DNA of 64,000 bases from Sulfuracidifex tepidarius (GTDB lineage: Archaea > Thermoproteota > Thermoprotei_A > Sulfolobales > Sulfolobaceae). Shown here piece after piece: positions 43,588 through 52,546 of this stretch. The notes under the pieces are model-generated. The model saw nothing but the letters and a program-made list of their open reading frames with translations. It made no database searches and was not told the origin of the DNA. The stretch is taken from assembly GCF_008326425.1 (NCBI RefSeq), contig NZ_AP018929.1, positions 124,001 to 188,000 on the forward strand. The letters are read 5' to 3'. Made by a program: the position numbers and the translations under genes. How positions within the stretch are numbered: the stretch's first letter is position 1; the number at the start of each line of letters is the position of its first letter.

Positions 43588-44019
43588 TTACAGTTTAATG
43601 TCCTTGATTTGGCTGTAGCTGAGAAGGGGCGTGTCTTCGTGAATTGTGAGGCTACCCGTAACGTTCTTTGTAGCTATTGCAATTACGTTGTTAATTTCAA
43701 ACGTGTAATTCCCTCCAGATATTGCCTTGAAGTTATAGGACATTGAGTTCAATACTGCTATCCTCGTTACGGAACCGTTCGGAGAAACTATGTTAAAGAA
43801 TATAGTCCCTGCCCCTCCTGAAACTTGGAGGTTTATCTGGACCTGAGACCCTTTAGGTATCTTGCAATAGAAGTCTAACTGATGTAGTGGAGGTATTGAA
43901 GCGGAGATCTCACGGGATTCGGTGTGTGGTATAGGAACGACGAAGAGAACTGCTGCGATAACTATAAGGAGAATTATCAAGCCTATTACTTTACCTATAA
44001 GTCCCTTACCTTCTCTCAT
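43588..44019 (-). CDS. Single-pass membrane protein with GOLD-like domain (paralogue)
   Basis: 143 residues: short basic start, TM about 9-30, then a beta-rich domain with IFFNIVSPNGSVTRIAVLN and the closing pattern GGNYTFEINNVIAIATKNVTGSLTI, close to GOLD domains of p24 proteins. Same layout as the protein at 13411. It sits just upstream of the SDR gene on the same strand (47-bp gap between stop and start) and could be co-transcribed with it. Confidence 0.65.
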   Translation of the reverse strand: MREGKGLIGKVIGLIILLIVIAAVLFVVPIPHTESREISASIPPLHQLDFYCKIPKGSQVQINLQVSGGAGTIFFNIVSPNGSVTRIAVLNSMSYNFKAISGGNYTFEINNVIAIATKNVTGSLTIHEDTPLLSYSQIKDIKL

Positions 44020-44332
44020 TAGCTAAGTGCTAGTTCAATCGCTTTTAAGTTTGCTCGACAGTATCTAAATTTATCTAGGTATAGGGAAACTCATGCGTTC
44101 AGGATTCTAGAAATGATGTAAGTTTAATGACTTGAATTTCTGTCTGAGTTAATCGATGATTAGAATGTCATAGAGTAATAAATCAAAATGTAATGAAAAC
44201 TAATATTTATCTATTAAGTACAACAAAGATATGCACATAAAGCTATCTAGAGAGATACGATATTGACTTTTTGAAAGCCTTCCTAAACCTGAAAGAATGA
44301 GGAAACTTTATCTTAACGGGGGTTGAGGGGGC
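44020..44332. other. Intergenic region before the tnpB element
   Basis: AT-rich, no gene. A possible C-box-like AATGATGT (44112) with a CTGA 25 nt later was considered and not accepted as a box C/D RNA. Confidence 0.4.
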
Positions 44333-45583
44333 GGAAGACCCCTTCCCGTCAGGGAGGGGATGGATAGCTCCCTTTGTTTAAATACTTCTTTTTTTCGAAA
44401 TTCTTTTAATGGCTAGGAGGATTAAAGCGATCAGAGCTGCTGTTTCTATGAAGATCGCCCTATCCGATTCCCTCCTAGCCCTCGTGAACGACTACGTGAA
44501 AGCACTCCGTTTTTCGTTATTTTGGTTGAGGAGAACGTGAGAAATCCGGAAGAGAAGGGAGTGTTAGGAAAAGTCCACGAGGAGTTATACACGAGGTTAA
44601 GAGAGGAATACGACCTACCATCAAAGGTTGCTGAGGACTGTTATAGGGACGCCCTCTCAGTGTACAAGGGTTGGTACAATAATCCTAGAAGAGGACGTTT
44701 CCCAAGAGTGTACAGACCTGGTATGGCTAACACCAAAGGCAAGTTATAATGTGGACTTAGAGAGAATGGTAGTTATAGCAAGTGTTGGTGAACTACCACT
44801 GGGTTATCCTAGAAACCTTAAGGAGTATACTAGCTGGATGAGGAAGGAGGCTAGGCTAGTGATCAAGGATGGGAAGGCTTTCCTCAAGGTCGTTTTTGAG
44901 AAAGACGAGAAGAAGATAGACCCGAACTCTAGTATTGCTGTAGACATAAACATGAACGAGGTAGTTGTAGGAAAGGATGACAAGCACTACGTTAGGATTC
45001 AAACTCCTCTCGAAGAGGTTCACCACTGGAAATCATTAGCTGAGAGATTGCAGAAGAAATACCCAAGGAGGTGGAGAGAGAATAAGAGGATCTGTACAGG
45101 ATTCGTTCTTTTCATCTAAAAGATAAGAGGGTTGTGGAGGACTTCGCTAGAAAAGTCGGGAAGTGGGTTGTTGAGATTGCTAGAGATTTTGGTGCTAATG
45201 TTATTAAGTTGGAGAGTCTGAAGAACCTCATCAAGAACGTGGGCAAACTACCTAAAGAGCACCGTGATAAACTGTATTTGATGCAGTACAGTCTTTTGCA
45301 GTACCGGATTTCTTGGCAAGCTAAGAAGCGTGGCATGGTCGTAGAATTCGTGAATCCCAGTTATTCTTCCGTTTCTTGTCCTAAGTGTGGTAGAAAGATG
45401 GAGGAGATCGCTCATAGGTATTTTTCCGTTGTCCGTCTTGCGGTTACGAGAACGACCGTGACGTTATTGTGATCATGAACCTCAACAGGAGGGGTTCTCT
45501 GACCCTCTCGACTGCCCCTCAAATGAGGGATGTAAACCCGAACCGATGAGGGGAACCCCCGCCATGGCGGGGAGGAATTCAGT
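44333..45583 (+). mobile_element. IS200/IS605-type element carrying only a broken tnpB
   Basis: The left end is a structured GC-rich stretch (TTGAGGGGGCGGAAGACCCC...GGGATGGATAGCTCC, 44333-44380). The right end has a perfect CCCCGCC-ATG-type hairpin (CCCCGCCATGGCGGGG, 45557-45572) ending near GAATTCAG. There is no tnpA, so the element would depend on a transposase in trans. Both ends recur in the 327-bp element at 60249-60575. Boundaries come from that comparison. Confidence 0.8.
44409..45549 (+). pseudogene. tnpB: tnpB (OrfB) with four frameshifts
   Basis: From ATG 44409 the frame reads [20 protein letters not shown] and fails at about 44505-44520. Continuation in other frames gives [20 protein letters not shown], then (shift near 44710) [17 protein letters not shown] and [21 protein letters not shown], then (shift near 45100-45130) [20 protein letters not shown] and [11 protein letters not shown], then (shift near 45425) [19 protein letters not shown] to UGA 45549. 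The RuvC-like Asp (AVDIN), Glu region and both CxxC zinc pairs are still present. TnpB is an RNA-guided nuclease; this copy cannot be translated as one protein. Confidence 0.88.
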
Positions 45584-45594
45584 CTTTTCTAGTA

Positions 45595-45774
45595 TTTCTT
45601 ACTAAATCGGACTTCGCCTTGATAGACCCCAGCCCTCAAGTTAAGCAAATAGGTGAGATAATCAAGGGGATTGGTTATCCCAGAATATTTTATAATGATG
45701 GAGAATTTGTTAACAAACTTAATAAAAATATAAAAGATGAGATAATTGGAACTATTAGGAAAGAGTATAAGGGA
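45595..45774 (+). pseudogene. Gene 3' fragment adjoining the tnpB element
   Basis: Directly after the element an open frame reads SDFALIDPSPQVKQIGEIIK, then GIGYPRIFYNDGEFVNKLNK and ends YKG-stop. It has no start of its own and is AT-rich. The element probably landed in, or next to, an already damaged gene. Family not recognised. Confidence 0.4.
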
Positions 45775-45958
45775 TAAGAAGAACAAGATAGTCTCTAAGA
45801 AACTGGAAAATGAACTGAAACTAGGTAGGGACGTTGCAATACGAAGCGTTCTGAAGTGGGGATTGATGATAGCAGACTACATAGTATCTTCTCCTAGAGA
45901 CGTCCAGAATTCCTTTTGGGTAGTGATAGACCCTTACGGTAGGCAATGTAATTGGTGA
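45746..45958 (+). CDS. Small hypothetical ORF, possibly a gene fragment
   Basis: 70 residues from TTG 45746, overlapping the end of the preceding fragment in another frame. It reads KLGRDVAIRSVLKWGLMIADYIVSS and ends GRQCNW. The mixed helical composition looks protein-like, but context and the weak start make a remnant likely. Confidence 0.35.
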   Translation: MELLGKSIRDKKNKIVSKKLENELKLGRDVAIRSVLKWGLMIADYIVSSPRDVQNSFWVVIDPYGRQCNW

Positions 45959-46226
45959 GTAAACATGCTACTAAATATAAAAATACAGGAAAAACAGAAA
46001 TACTACCAAATCTATCTGGCTTAAGGAATAGACATTTCAATAAAACGCAATTCTAGTTTCACTCATTATGATCTTTTTGTAATTGTTCTTAAAATCATCT
46101 AGTGCTTGATTACCTCCTAGAGAAGAAGTCTCTTTATAAAAATCTTTCCAAATCATACATGAAGTACTAATGGCTTGCTGCGTCGTTCTGTGTAATAGAT
46201 TAGTTTGTGAGTATTATGTGTCTCCT
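45959..46226. other. Intergenic region, no gene seen
   Basis: AT-rich stretch between the fragments and the kinase promoter; no ORF or RNA recognised. Confidence 0.4.
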
Positions 46227-46236
46227 CTATTTAATA
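46227..46236 (+). promoter_or_regulatory. TATA-like box for kinase gene at 46261
   Basis: CTATTTAATA centred about 29 bp before GTG 46261. Confidence 0.5.
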
Positions 46237-46260
46237 GCGTCACGGGGGTAATACTCAATC

Positions 46261-48249
46261 GTGCAGTTCGTTGTCTTCAAGGACGGTAACAAGTACTTCT
46301 TTGAGAATGGTAAGGTAATCAGATACGACGGTAAAATAAAGGTCAAAGGGAACGTTGTAGGCTATGTGGTGTCGGTAGAAGGAGGAAAGGTAAAATTAAC
46401 TTCTATACCAGTACTCGTCCCATCAAATGAGGTAGTAGATGTCAGATTGTCAGCTTTCGCTCCAGAACTGGGTTTCATATTTGAGTCTAACGACGCAGTT
46501 TACTTGTATTCAGGTAAACTGGACTCTCCTACCCTGAACGCACCTTATCAATTGATATACGGAGTTCCAGTCCTCAGGGGGTCTAAGTCCTCAGTCATGA
46601 GCGCTGCGAAAGATCCTAAGGTAGCTGAATACGTAATAAGGCTATACAAGGATCAGGACCTTCTGAGGGAAGCCTTCTCCACTCTGGCTTCGTCTGGAGA
46701 GTGCGAGAAGGTAGTTAAATCCTACAGGGAGTTGAAGATCACAGACCCCGAGATATCCATGATAGTTGCACCCTGCATGGAGAAGACAGGAGAAGAGTTG
46801 GAGGCACTGAAGATATACTCCTTCTTCTCTGAGGAGAAATACAGGGAACTTGAGGCTAGACTCAGGGGGAAGGCCAACTCACTGATTGACAATTTCTACT
46901 CCACAAAAAACGTCAAGTTCCTCCAGGAGGCAATGAACGTGCTCCCAACCTACGACGCCCCTTCATTATCCATGGGCTGGTACTTCTTTGACAAGAGGGA
47001 CTTCTCTGCCGCAAAGGACAACTTCGAGGAGGCCAGTAGGAAGAAACCCACCTTTCACAACCTCCTTATGCTTGCTTGGTCATACATTCAGTTAGGAGAT
47101 TACAGGAAGGCGTTGGAGGTGATCGAGAGAGCAGAGAAAATAAAGAGGAACGCTGGGTCGGCCTACGTAAAAGGGCTCGCTTTAGAAGGGTTGAACGCCG
47201 GCTCCATGGCGGAAAGGGAATTCATGTTTGCTTGCAGAGAAGGAGTAATAGATGCTTGCAGGAAATTCAAACCTTACAAACTCTTCGTTCCTGAGGTATT
47301 CGATCCGTCCTCGTGGACAGGCTACGTGATGTATGGCTATGAAATCAAGGGCGTTCTGGGAACAGGGGGCATGGGATACGTGCTCCTGGCCGAGAAGAAC
47401 GGAAAGTCTTTCGCTATGAAGGTTATGAAGAAGGACTACACGTTCGTGGAGATGCTCTATGAAGTAGCTAAGATGCAGGAGATATCTAAGAGGTCTGATA
47501 ACTTGGTCAGGGTATACGCGTCGTTTCTGGACGAGAACTGGACGGACTACTTCTCAAGCCCTCCCACGATAGTGATGGATTACATGGAAGGGGGGGATCT
47601 CAGGGAAGTCCTCGTAAATGAGGAATACTCCGCGCTTAGGCACTCCGTGAAGTGGCCCCAAGTGGTAGCTCTGATGTTCTCAAGGATCGGAAGGGGGGTC
47701 ATAGACGTTCATAAAGAAGGATATGTCCACTGTGACATTAAACCTTCTAATATCCTCTTCAATAAGAAACTCCCTAAGATGGGGGAGGACGCTATGAGGG
47801 CCCTTTTGTCGTTTGAAGTGACCCCAAAGCTCTCCGACTTGGGCTCAGCCCTGAAGGTAGGTGTACCTGCTGTCCATTACACTCCTTATTACGCCCACCC
47901 GATGCAGAGGTTCGGAATGAACGTGGACTATCAATTCGATGTTTACTCTTTCACAGTATCGCTTTATGTTGCGTTGACGAACAACTTCCCGTTCTCCGAG
48001 TGGGCTGAGAACGAAATAGAGGACGCGGTTAAGGACAGGAACAAGAGGCAAACAGTACTAAGGGAATTCTACGAACTCACCCCTCGTCTGGACTACGTTC
48101 CCCATGAGTTCCACGACCTTATCTTGAGCGGGCTTCGTGGAGAGACTACCATGGAGGAAGCTGTCAGATCTCTCGACTCCATATTACTCTACGACTACGG
48201 AATAGAAGTTCCATGGAGCAATCAGAGGAGCGGTGTGACAGTTTTTTAA
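46261..48249 (+). CDS. Hanks-type Ser/Thr protein kinase with TPR-like region
   Basis: 662 residues, GTG start, no membrane helix. Residues 1-110 are beta-rich and unknown. About 115-340 is a helical TPR-like region (for example GWYFFDKRDFSAAKDNFEEA, then LLMLAWSYIQLGDYRKALEV). The kinase domain runs from about 360: glycine loop GTGGMGYVLL, Lys in FAMKVMK, catalytic HCDIKPSN near 490, and DLG (for DFG) near 525. A sensor/scaffold kinase, as known from Sulfolobus, where such kinases control archaella and stress responses. Target unknown. Confidence 0.9.
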   Translation: MQFVVFKDGNKYFFENGKVIRYDGKIKVKGNVVGYVVSVEGGKVKLTSIPVLVPSNEVVDVRLSAFAPELGFIFESNDAVYLYSGKLDSPTLNAPYQLIYGVPVLRGSKSSVMSAAKDPKVAEYVIRLYKDQDLLREAFSTLASSGECEKVVKSYRELKITDPEISMIVAPCMEKTGEELEALKIYSFFSEEKYRELEARLRGKANSLIDNFYSTKNVKFLQEAMNVLPTYDAPSLSMGWYFFDKRDFSAAKDNFEEASRKKPTFHNLLMLAWSYIQLGDYRKALEVIERAEKIKRNAGSAYVKGLALEGLNAGSMAEREFMFACREGVIDACRKFKPYKLFVPEVFDPSSWTGYVMYGYEIKGVLGTGGMGYVLLAEKNGKSFAMKVMKKDYTFVEMLYEVAKMQEISKRSDNLVRVYASFLDENWTDYFSSPPTIVMDYMEGGDLREVLVNEEYSALRHSVKWPQVVALMFSRIGRGVIDVHKEGYVHCDIKPSNILFNKKLPKMGEDAMRALLSFEVTPKLSDLGSALKVGVPAVHYTPYYAHPMQRFGMNVDYQFDVYSFTVSLYVALTNNFPFSEWAENEIEDAVKDRNKRQTVLREFYELTPRLDYVPHEFHDLILSGLRGETTMEEAVRSLDSILLYDYGIEVPWSNQRSGVTVF

Positions 48250-48633
48250 CCTCAAGCGGAACCGTAATTTTTATCTATGACTGTATATAAAAATATTTCT
48301 TGAGCTAATTACAAAAAAGGTTGCAAGTAAAAGTGCATTAAAATCATCTTAGGTAGGCTTCTGCTAGGGACGTGTCAATTTAAGGTTGATGTATTTTTCC
48401 ATATGTCTTTGTCCAATCGATTTCCACAATGTTCTATATAAGAACGAGGAAGAATTAATTGAGGAGCTCTCTATCTAACCTCCTTAAAGTATTCAATTTC
48501 TTACCTTTGATTTCCCCATCATCATTTGCATGTATTTCACTGTTTAACCCAAAATTTTTACATCCTTTTGACCCTCATTGGTGGAAAAGTTTAAAAGAGA
48601 TAAAGAGACACTTATTAGATTAAGTGATCTAGA
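48250..48633. other. Intergenic region, no gene seen
   Basis: About 385 bp, AT-rich. A TATA-like AGTTTAAAAG (48585-48594) lies about 44 bp before the small gene at 48634. No RNA or repeat recognised. Confidence 0.45.
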
Positions 48634-48816
48634 ATGGCGGAATACATCAAAGTGTTCGAAGGCTCGGCATACAGCATAGTAGAAGACGACAAGGCAACTC
48701 TAGTAATGTTAGAGGGCAAGCCTATAGCAGGTTCGTGCATACTGCACGGGAACCACGACCTCTACGATATGCAATGCCCATACCTCGAAGAACTAATGAA
48801 GAAAGTTTTTTCTTAA
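48634..48816 (+). CDS. Small conserved-looking protein, 60 aa
   Basis: 60 residues (start [20 protein letters not shown], then [12 protein letters not shown] and [12 protein letters not shown]). Cysteines and histidine ([14 protein letters not shown]) could bind a metal or form a disulfide. Its last 71 bases are repeated downstream in an exact 202-bp duplication. Convergent with the RidA gene. Function unknown. Confidence 0.65.
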   Translation: MAEYIKVFEGSAYSIVEDDKATLVMLEGKPIAGSCILHGNHDLYDMQCPYLEELMKKVFS

Positions 48817-49149
48817 GCCTTTTGAGCGATAACACCTATTTCTACTAAAGCGCCTTTAGGCAACCCCTTAACTTCCACTGTTATTCTGGCTGGAGGTTTC
48901 TCGTCAGGCGGAAAATATTTTGAGTAGACCTCGTTCAGCTCAGGGAAACGGGAACCACGACCTCTACGATATGCAATGCCCATACCTCGAAGAACTAATG
49001 AAGAAAGTTTTTTCTTAAGCCTTTTGAGCGATAACACCTATTTCTACTAAAGCGCCTTTAGGCAACCCCTTAACTTCCACTGTTATTCTGGCTGGAGGTT
49101 TCTCGTCAGGCGGAAAATATTTTGAGTAGACCTCGTTCAGCTCAGGGAA
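48746..49149. repeat. Exact tandem duplication, 2 x 202 bp
   Basis: 48746-48947 and 48948-49149 are identical on base-by-base reading. Each unit holds the 3' end of the 60-aa gene and, on the other strand, the 3' third of the RidA gene. The functional genes remain intact because the first copy serves the small gene and the second serves RidA; the middle holds a headless RidA 3' end and a headless copy of the small gene's 3' end. Confidence 0.97.
48813..48947 (-). pseudogene. Truncated RidA 3' copy made by the duplication
   Basis: Encodes the last 44 residues of RidA ([12 protein letters not shown]...GVIAQKA) exactly as in 49015-49149. A hybrid frame to 49037 joins it to antisense sequence of the small gene; this is not expected to be a real protein. 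Confidence 0.85.
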
Positions 49150-49395
49150 CTTGGACATGTCAGTGATGTAAACTAAAGACATCACTACATCAGACATAAG
49201 GTAGCCAGCTTCCTCTAATATTGCTTTGACGTTATTTAGGGACTGTTCGGTTTGTTCCTTCACTGTGGAGGGCATCTTCCCTTCTTGGTCCACGGGGAGT
49301 TGACCTGAGACGTAAAGCGAATCCCCTACTTTGACAGCTTGTGAATAAGGACCTATAGGTTTTGGTGCTTTATTACTATAAATAATTTCTTTCAT
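49015..49395 (-). CDS. ridA: RidA/YjgF enamine deaminase
   Basis: 126 residues from ATG 49395 ([20 protein letters not shown]); an ATG 7 codons upstream is the alternative. Motifs [34 protein letters not shown] fit the family, including the Arg that binds the substrate carboxylate and the acidic residue near the C terminus. It hydrolyses reactive enamines from amino-acid metabolism. The last 135 bases belong to the second duplication unit. Confidence 0.92.
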   Translation of the reverse strand: MKEIIYSNKAPKPIGPYSQAVKVGDSLYVSGQLPVDQEGKMPSTVKEQTEQSLNNVKAILEEAGYLMSDVVMSLVYITDMSKFPELNEVYSKYFPPDEKPPARITVEVKGLPKGALVEIGVIAQKA

Positions 49396-49416
49396 AGTGG
49401 AGTAATGATTCTCCAT

Positions 49417-49749
49417 GATTTAAATTTTGTTGATCATTTCGTGTACGCCTATATTTCAGGGCGATTTTTGTTCTTATTGTTGGATTATGATAATTAGAGT
49501 TGAGGTTCTTCATAAAGAATTCCTGAACGACCTTAACCCTAGATCAAGATGAGCAGGTCGTGGTTAATCTTTTTTGAAAAATCTATCAAACTATTTGGAA
49601 AAGATAAAATAAAGTGTCTATATTCTAGTTAGGCATGTTTTCCTTCAGTGCAAAGAGGATCTTCTAAGTGTGACGGAACAATTTTCAATCAAAGTAAGAT
49701 TCAGAAATATTAAAATAATTTACTTAATGGGAAAAAGAATTTTCGATAC
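49417..49749. other. Intergenic region, no gene seen
   Basis: About 330 bp, AT-rich. An inverted repeat ACGACCT...AGGTCGT (49529-49562) has a long loop; no further support for an RNA. Confidence 0.4.
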
Positions 49750-50046
49750 CTACTTGAATATCTTGAGCCCGTCATAAAGCACTTTCTTGTGTTCCAGCAT
49801 TTTCTTTATTATCGGGTCTTCTAACTTATCAACACTCAGCACTAAAATGTCCGCTGAGAAACCTCTCTTCATAGAATATAGTTTACCCGCCTCTTCCGTG
49901 CTATCTTTCACTTCATCTGCAAATACCATAATGTCGTAATCACTTGATTCCCAGAAATCGCCTCTGGCCCTAGACCCAAAAAGGACTATGGATACTTTCC
50001 CGTCGTAATGCTTTATAATTTCGTCAATGAAATCCTCAAACCTCAT
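49750..50046 (-). CDS. MNT-domain nucleotidyltransferase (second HEPN/MNT pair)
   Basis: 98 residues with SIVLFGSRARGDFWESSDYD and the third acidic residue in SADILVL. Homologous to the protein at 5610 but not close. It is transcribed divergently from the HEPN gene, unlike the first pair. Antitoxin or toxin-modifying role by family. Confidence 0.88.
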   Translation of the reverse strand: MRFEDFIDEIIKHYDGKVSIVLFGSRARGDFWESSDYDIMVFADEVKDSTEEAGKLYSMKRGFSADILVLSVDKLEDPIIKKMLEHKKVLYDGLKIFK

Positions 50047-50084
50047 TATGTTTAAATTATAATGTGTCTTTTTTAAAAAGAATT

Positions 50085-50459
50085 GTGGTAGAAAAGTTTT
50101 GGTTTAAAAAGAGCGAGGAGCTTCTTGAAATAGGGAAGAAACTCCTAAATGACGGATATTTCTGGCACGTATGTTTCAGTAGCCAACAGAGTATAGAATT
50201 CGCGCTGAAAGGAATTCTGGTTAAATACAAGGGAAGTTTTCCTTTCACCCATGATCTTGGAGAAATAATGGAGAAGATAGGAAACGAATTATCCGTAAAA
50301 GTTCCTGAAAATATTATGCGTGACTGCGACTTTTTAACTCCACACTACACAATGTCTAGATATTCTCAATTTGCTGAATATAATAAAAGAAAAGCAGAAG
50401 AATGTATGAGTTCTGCCGTGGAAATTCTTGAATGGCTAAAGAAGAATTTTAACATTTGA
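50085..50459 (+). CDS. HEPN-domain protein (second HEPN/MNT pair)
   Basis: About 124 residues from GTG 50085 (VEKFWFKKSEELLEIGKKLL); an upstream GTG 50064 adds seven unlikely residues. HEPN landmarks: CFSSQQSIEFALKGILVKYKG, THDLGEIMEKIG and HYTMSRYSQFAEYNKRKAEECMSSAVEIL. RX4-6H is not evident. The starts of the pair are 38 bp apart in divergent orientation, so both promoters share the gap. Confidence 0.85.
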   Translation: MVEKFWFKKSEELLEIGKKLLNDGYFWHVCFSSQQSIEFALKGILVKYKGSFPFTHDLGEIMEKIGNELSVKVPENIMRDCDFLTPHYTMSRYSQFAEYNKRKAEECMSSAVEILEWLKKNFNI

Positions 50460-50668
50460 ACAAATATTTTATTTCTTACTATATTTTGTTCAAACTATAT
50501 ATTATTTCAGAACAAAATATAACGCGAAGCATCACCCCATAACGCTTTCAATATTTCTGTAAGACGTAATCGATCTTGATACTGCTCCATTTTCCTTAAT
50601 ATAGTCACGTTTCTACAGCTTAGCCTCAAAGTTAACTATTTAAACACAAAGATTTATATACAAGCGAA

Positions 50669-52018
50669 ATGTCCGAGATCCAGGATTTAAGGAAAGTTGT
50701 AAAAGAAAAGGCTAGTATACACAGCCACGTCTTGGGTCTAGGGCTTGACGAGAAAGGCAAGCCTCTGTTTAAAGGAGACGGCCTCGTAGGTCAAATGGAA
50801 GCTAGGGAAGCTGCAGGAATCGTGGTCAAGCTGGTCAGCGAAGGGAAGATGGCCGGAAAAGGAATCCTTCTAGTGGGGCCGCCGGGAACCGGAAAGACCG
50901 CTCTTGCCGTAGCTATAGCTAGAGAGTTAGGTGAGGACACTCCGTTTAATTCCCTAAATGGATCTGAGATATACTCCACAGAGCTTAAGAAGACCGAGAT
51001 TCTGACGCAGGCAGTGAGGAAATCCATAGGAGTGAGAATAAGGCAGAGGAGGACTGTATACGAGGGAGTTGTAAAGGAGATCAGAGTGAAGGTAGCTAAG
51101 AACAGGATTAACCCCTATTCACAAGTTCCAAGAGAGGCCGAAATAAGGATAGGGACTAAGGACGAGGAGACCACGTTAAGGGTGGGAGAAAGTATTGCGG
51201 AACAAATAGTAGGTAAAGGTGTAAGGAAAGGAGACGTGATATGGATAGACGCCGAGACCGGCGAGCTGGTCAAGGAAGGAAGGTCGAGCGATGCAGAGAA
51301 GTTGGACATTTCAGGGGTGAAGACAGTGGAGATCCCCAGCGGTCCTATAAAGAAGGAAAAGGAACTGACTACCACCTTGACGCTTCACGACCTGGACTTA
51401 AACCTGGCCGCTAGGAACCTTTCCATTACCGCGATCTTCTCCATATGGTCGGAGAGGGAAATCAACCAGGATATTAGAAAGGAGGTGGACAGAATAGTGA
51501 AGGAGATGATAAACAAGGGCAGTGCGGAGCTGCTACCGGGAGTCCTTTTCATAGACGACGCTCACATGCTGGACATGGAAGCTTTCTCATTCCTTACTAG
51601 GGCTCTAGAGAGCGATCTATCTCCGATCCTGATTTTAGCAACCAACAGGGGAGTTACTAAGATAAGGGGAACTGATGTAGAGTCTCCTCACGGGATGCCG
51701 TTAGATCTTCTGGACAGGCTCCTCATAATACCCACGAAGCCTTACTCTACAGAAGAGATAAAGGAGATATTGAAGATAAGAGCCGAGGAACTAGACGTAA
51801 TGATAGAACCCGAAGCGCTAGACGCTTTAACGAAACTCGGAGTCGAGAACAGCATGAGATACGCTGTAGAGCTAATAGAGCCTTCGCTGGTGATAGCCCA
51901 GAGGGAGGGAAGATCCACGATAAAGGTAGACGACGTGAACAAGGCTTCCGGGCTCTTCAGTGACCTAAAGAGAAGTGTTAAATACGTGAAGGAGTATGAG
52001 AACGTATTATTGAAGTGA
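50669..52018 (+). CDS. TIP49/RuvB-like AAA+ ATPase
   Basis: 449 residues. The N terminus [18 protein letters not shown] and [14 protein letters not shown] are characteristic of TIP49 (RuvBL1/2) proteins; Walker A GPPGTGKT at 71-78; the inserted OB-like domain II (about 120-240); Walker [11 protein letters not shown] near 294-303 (DDAH in place of DEVH); sensor LATNRGV. In eukaryotes RuvBL1/2 act in chromatin remodelling and in box C/D snoRNP assembly. A single homologue is usual in Sulfolobales. A TATA-like ATTTAAAC lies about 27 bp upstream. A box C/D sRNA follows 13 nt after the stop. Confidence 0.9.
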   Translation: MSEIQDLRKVVKEKASIHSHVLGLGLDEKGKPLFKGDGLVGQMEAREAAGIVVKLVSEGKMAGKGILLVGPPGTGKTALAVAIARELGEDTPFNSLNGSEIYSTELKKTEILTQAVRKSIGVRIRQRRTVYEGVVKEIRVKVAKNRINPYSQVPREAEIRIGTKDEETTLRVGESIAEQIVGKGVRKGDVIWIDAETGELVKEGRSSDAEKLDISGVKTVEIPSGPIKKEKELTTTLTLHDLDLNLAARNLSITAIFSIWSEREINQDIRKEVDRIVKEMINKGSAELLPGVLFIDDAHMLDMEAFSFLTRALESDLSPILILATNRGVTKIRGTDVESPHGMPLDLLDRLLIIPTKPYSTEEIKEILKIRAEELDVMIEPEALDALTKLGVENSMRYAVELIEPSLVIAQREGRSTIKVDDVNKASGLFSDLKRSVKYVKEYENVLLK

Positions 52019-52030
52019 CCCTTGCCTAAT

Positions 52031-52088
52031 GACCATGATGACTGGCAAACGGCACTGAACAGTGATGTATCGTTGCCTGGCTGACTTC
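52031..52088 (+). ncRNA. Box C/D sRNA
   Basis: All four boxes are present in order: C ATGATGA (52035-52041), 13-nt guide (52042-52054), D' CTGA (52055-52058), 3-nt spacer, C' GTGATGT (52062-52068), 12-nt guide (52069-52080), D CTGA (52081-52084). Guide lengths and spacing are those of archaeal double-guide sRNAs that direct 2'-O-methylation of rRNA or tRNA. It starts 13 nt after the TIP49-like gene on the same strand and may be processed from its transcript. Targets were not identified. Confidence 0.85.
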
Positions 52089-52515
52089 AATTTTCATTAT
52101 GGCTGTCTTGGACTCTATTCTTTGCTTTCTTACAGGTTACCTCGTGCTTGAGACTGTAATTAACACGATATATATATATAAAAAAAAAACGCATATGCTA
52201 CAAAGTCGAGATTAAGGAGCGAGAGGCCTAGAGTTGCGACTATAGCTTCCTTCGTTTAGACGATCATTATTCAAATTACTCTTTAACGATGATAACACTT
52301 CTCGTAGCCCATGAGGACTTAATGAGCCTGTGAGAAGAGAACCGGACTAATGTTCCATCTATTCCGTGAGACAAGGGTGATGTGAATGATTAACCATTTT
52401 CGTGGGCATCTGAATATCCACTTCCCTACGAGATTTTCTGGGTTAATGACGAAAACGACGAATTAAGGAGGAATCTTTGTGCCCGTATGGAAAGTTAGGG
52501 ACTCTGTTGATCTGC
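52089..52515. other. Intergenic region after the sRNA
   Basis: About 430 bp without a gene. It holds an alternating ATATATATATATA tract followed by an A-run (52168-52189) and, further on, unstructured sequence. Confidence 0.45.
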
Positions 52516-52524
52516 GTTTAATAT
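52516..52524 (+). promoter_or_regulatory. TATA-like box for kinase gene at 52547
   Basis: GTTTAATAT centred 27 bp before ATG 52547. Confidence 0.5.
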
Positions 52525-52546
52525 TCTCTGTCTGCTCTTTCTCATA

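Noticed and set aside
44112-44170. Possible box C/D RNA (AATGATGT, CTGA, GATGATT)
   Set aside because: The first guide would be 25 nt, too long for archaeal sRNAs, and a final CTGA is missing.
48813-49037. 74-aa ORF as an independent RidA-like gene
   Set aside because: It is an artefact of the 202-bp duplication: RidA tail joined to antisense sequence of the small gene.
52168-52189. Alternating AT tract plus A-run as an origin of replication
   Set aside because: No origin recognition box repeats or cdc6/whiP gene nearby; the tract alone is not evidence.
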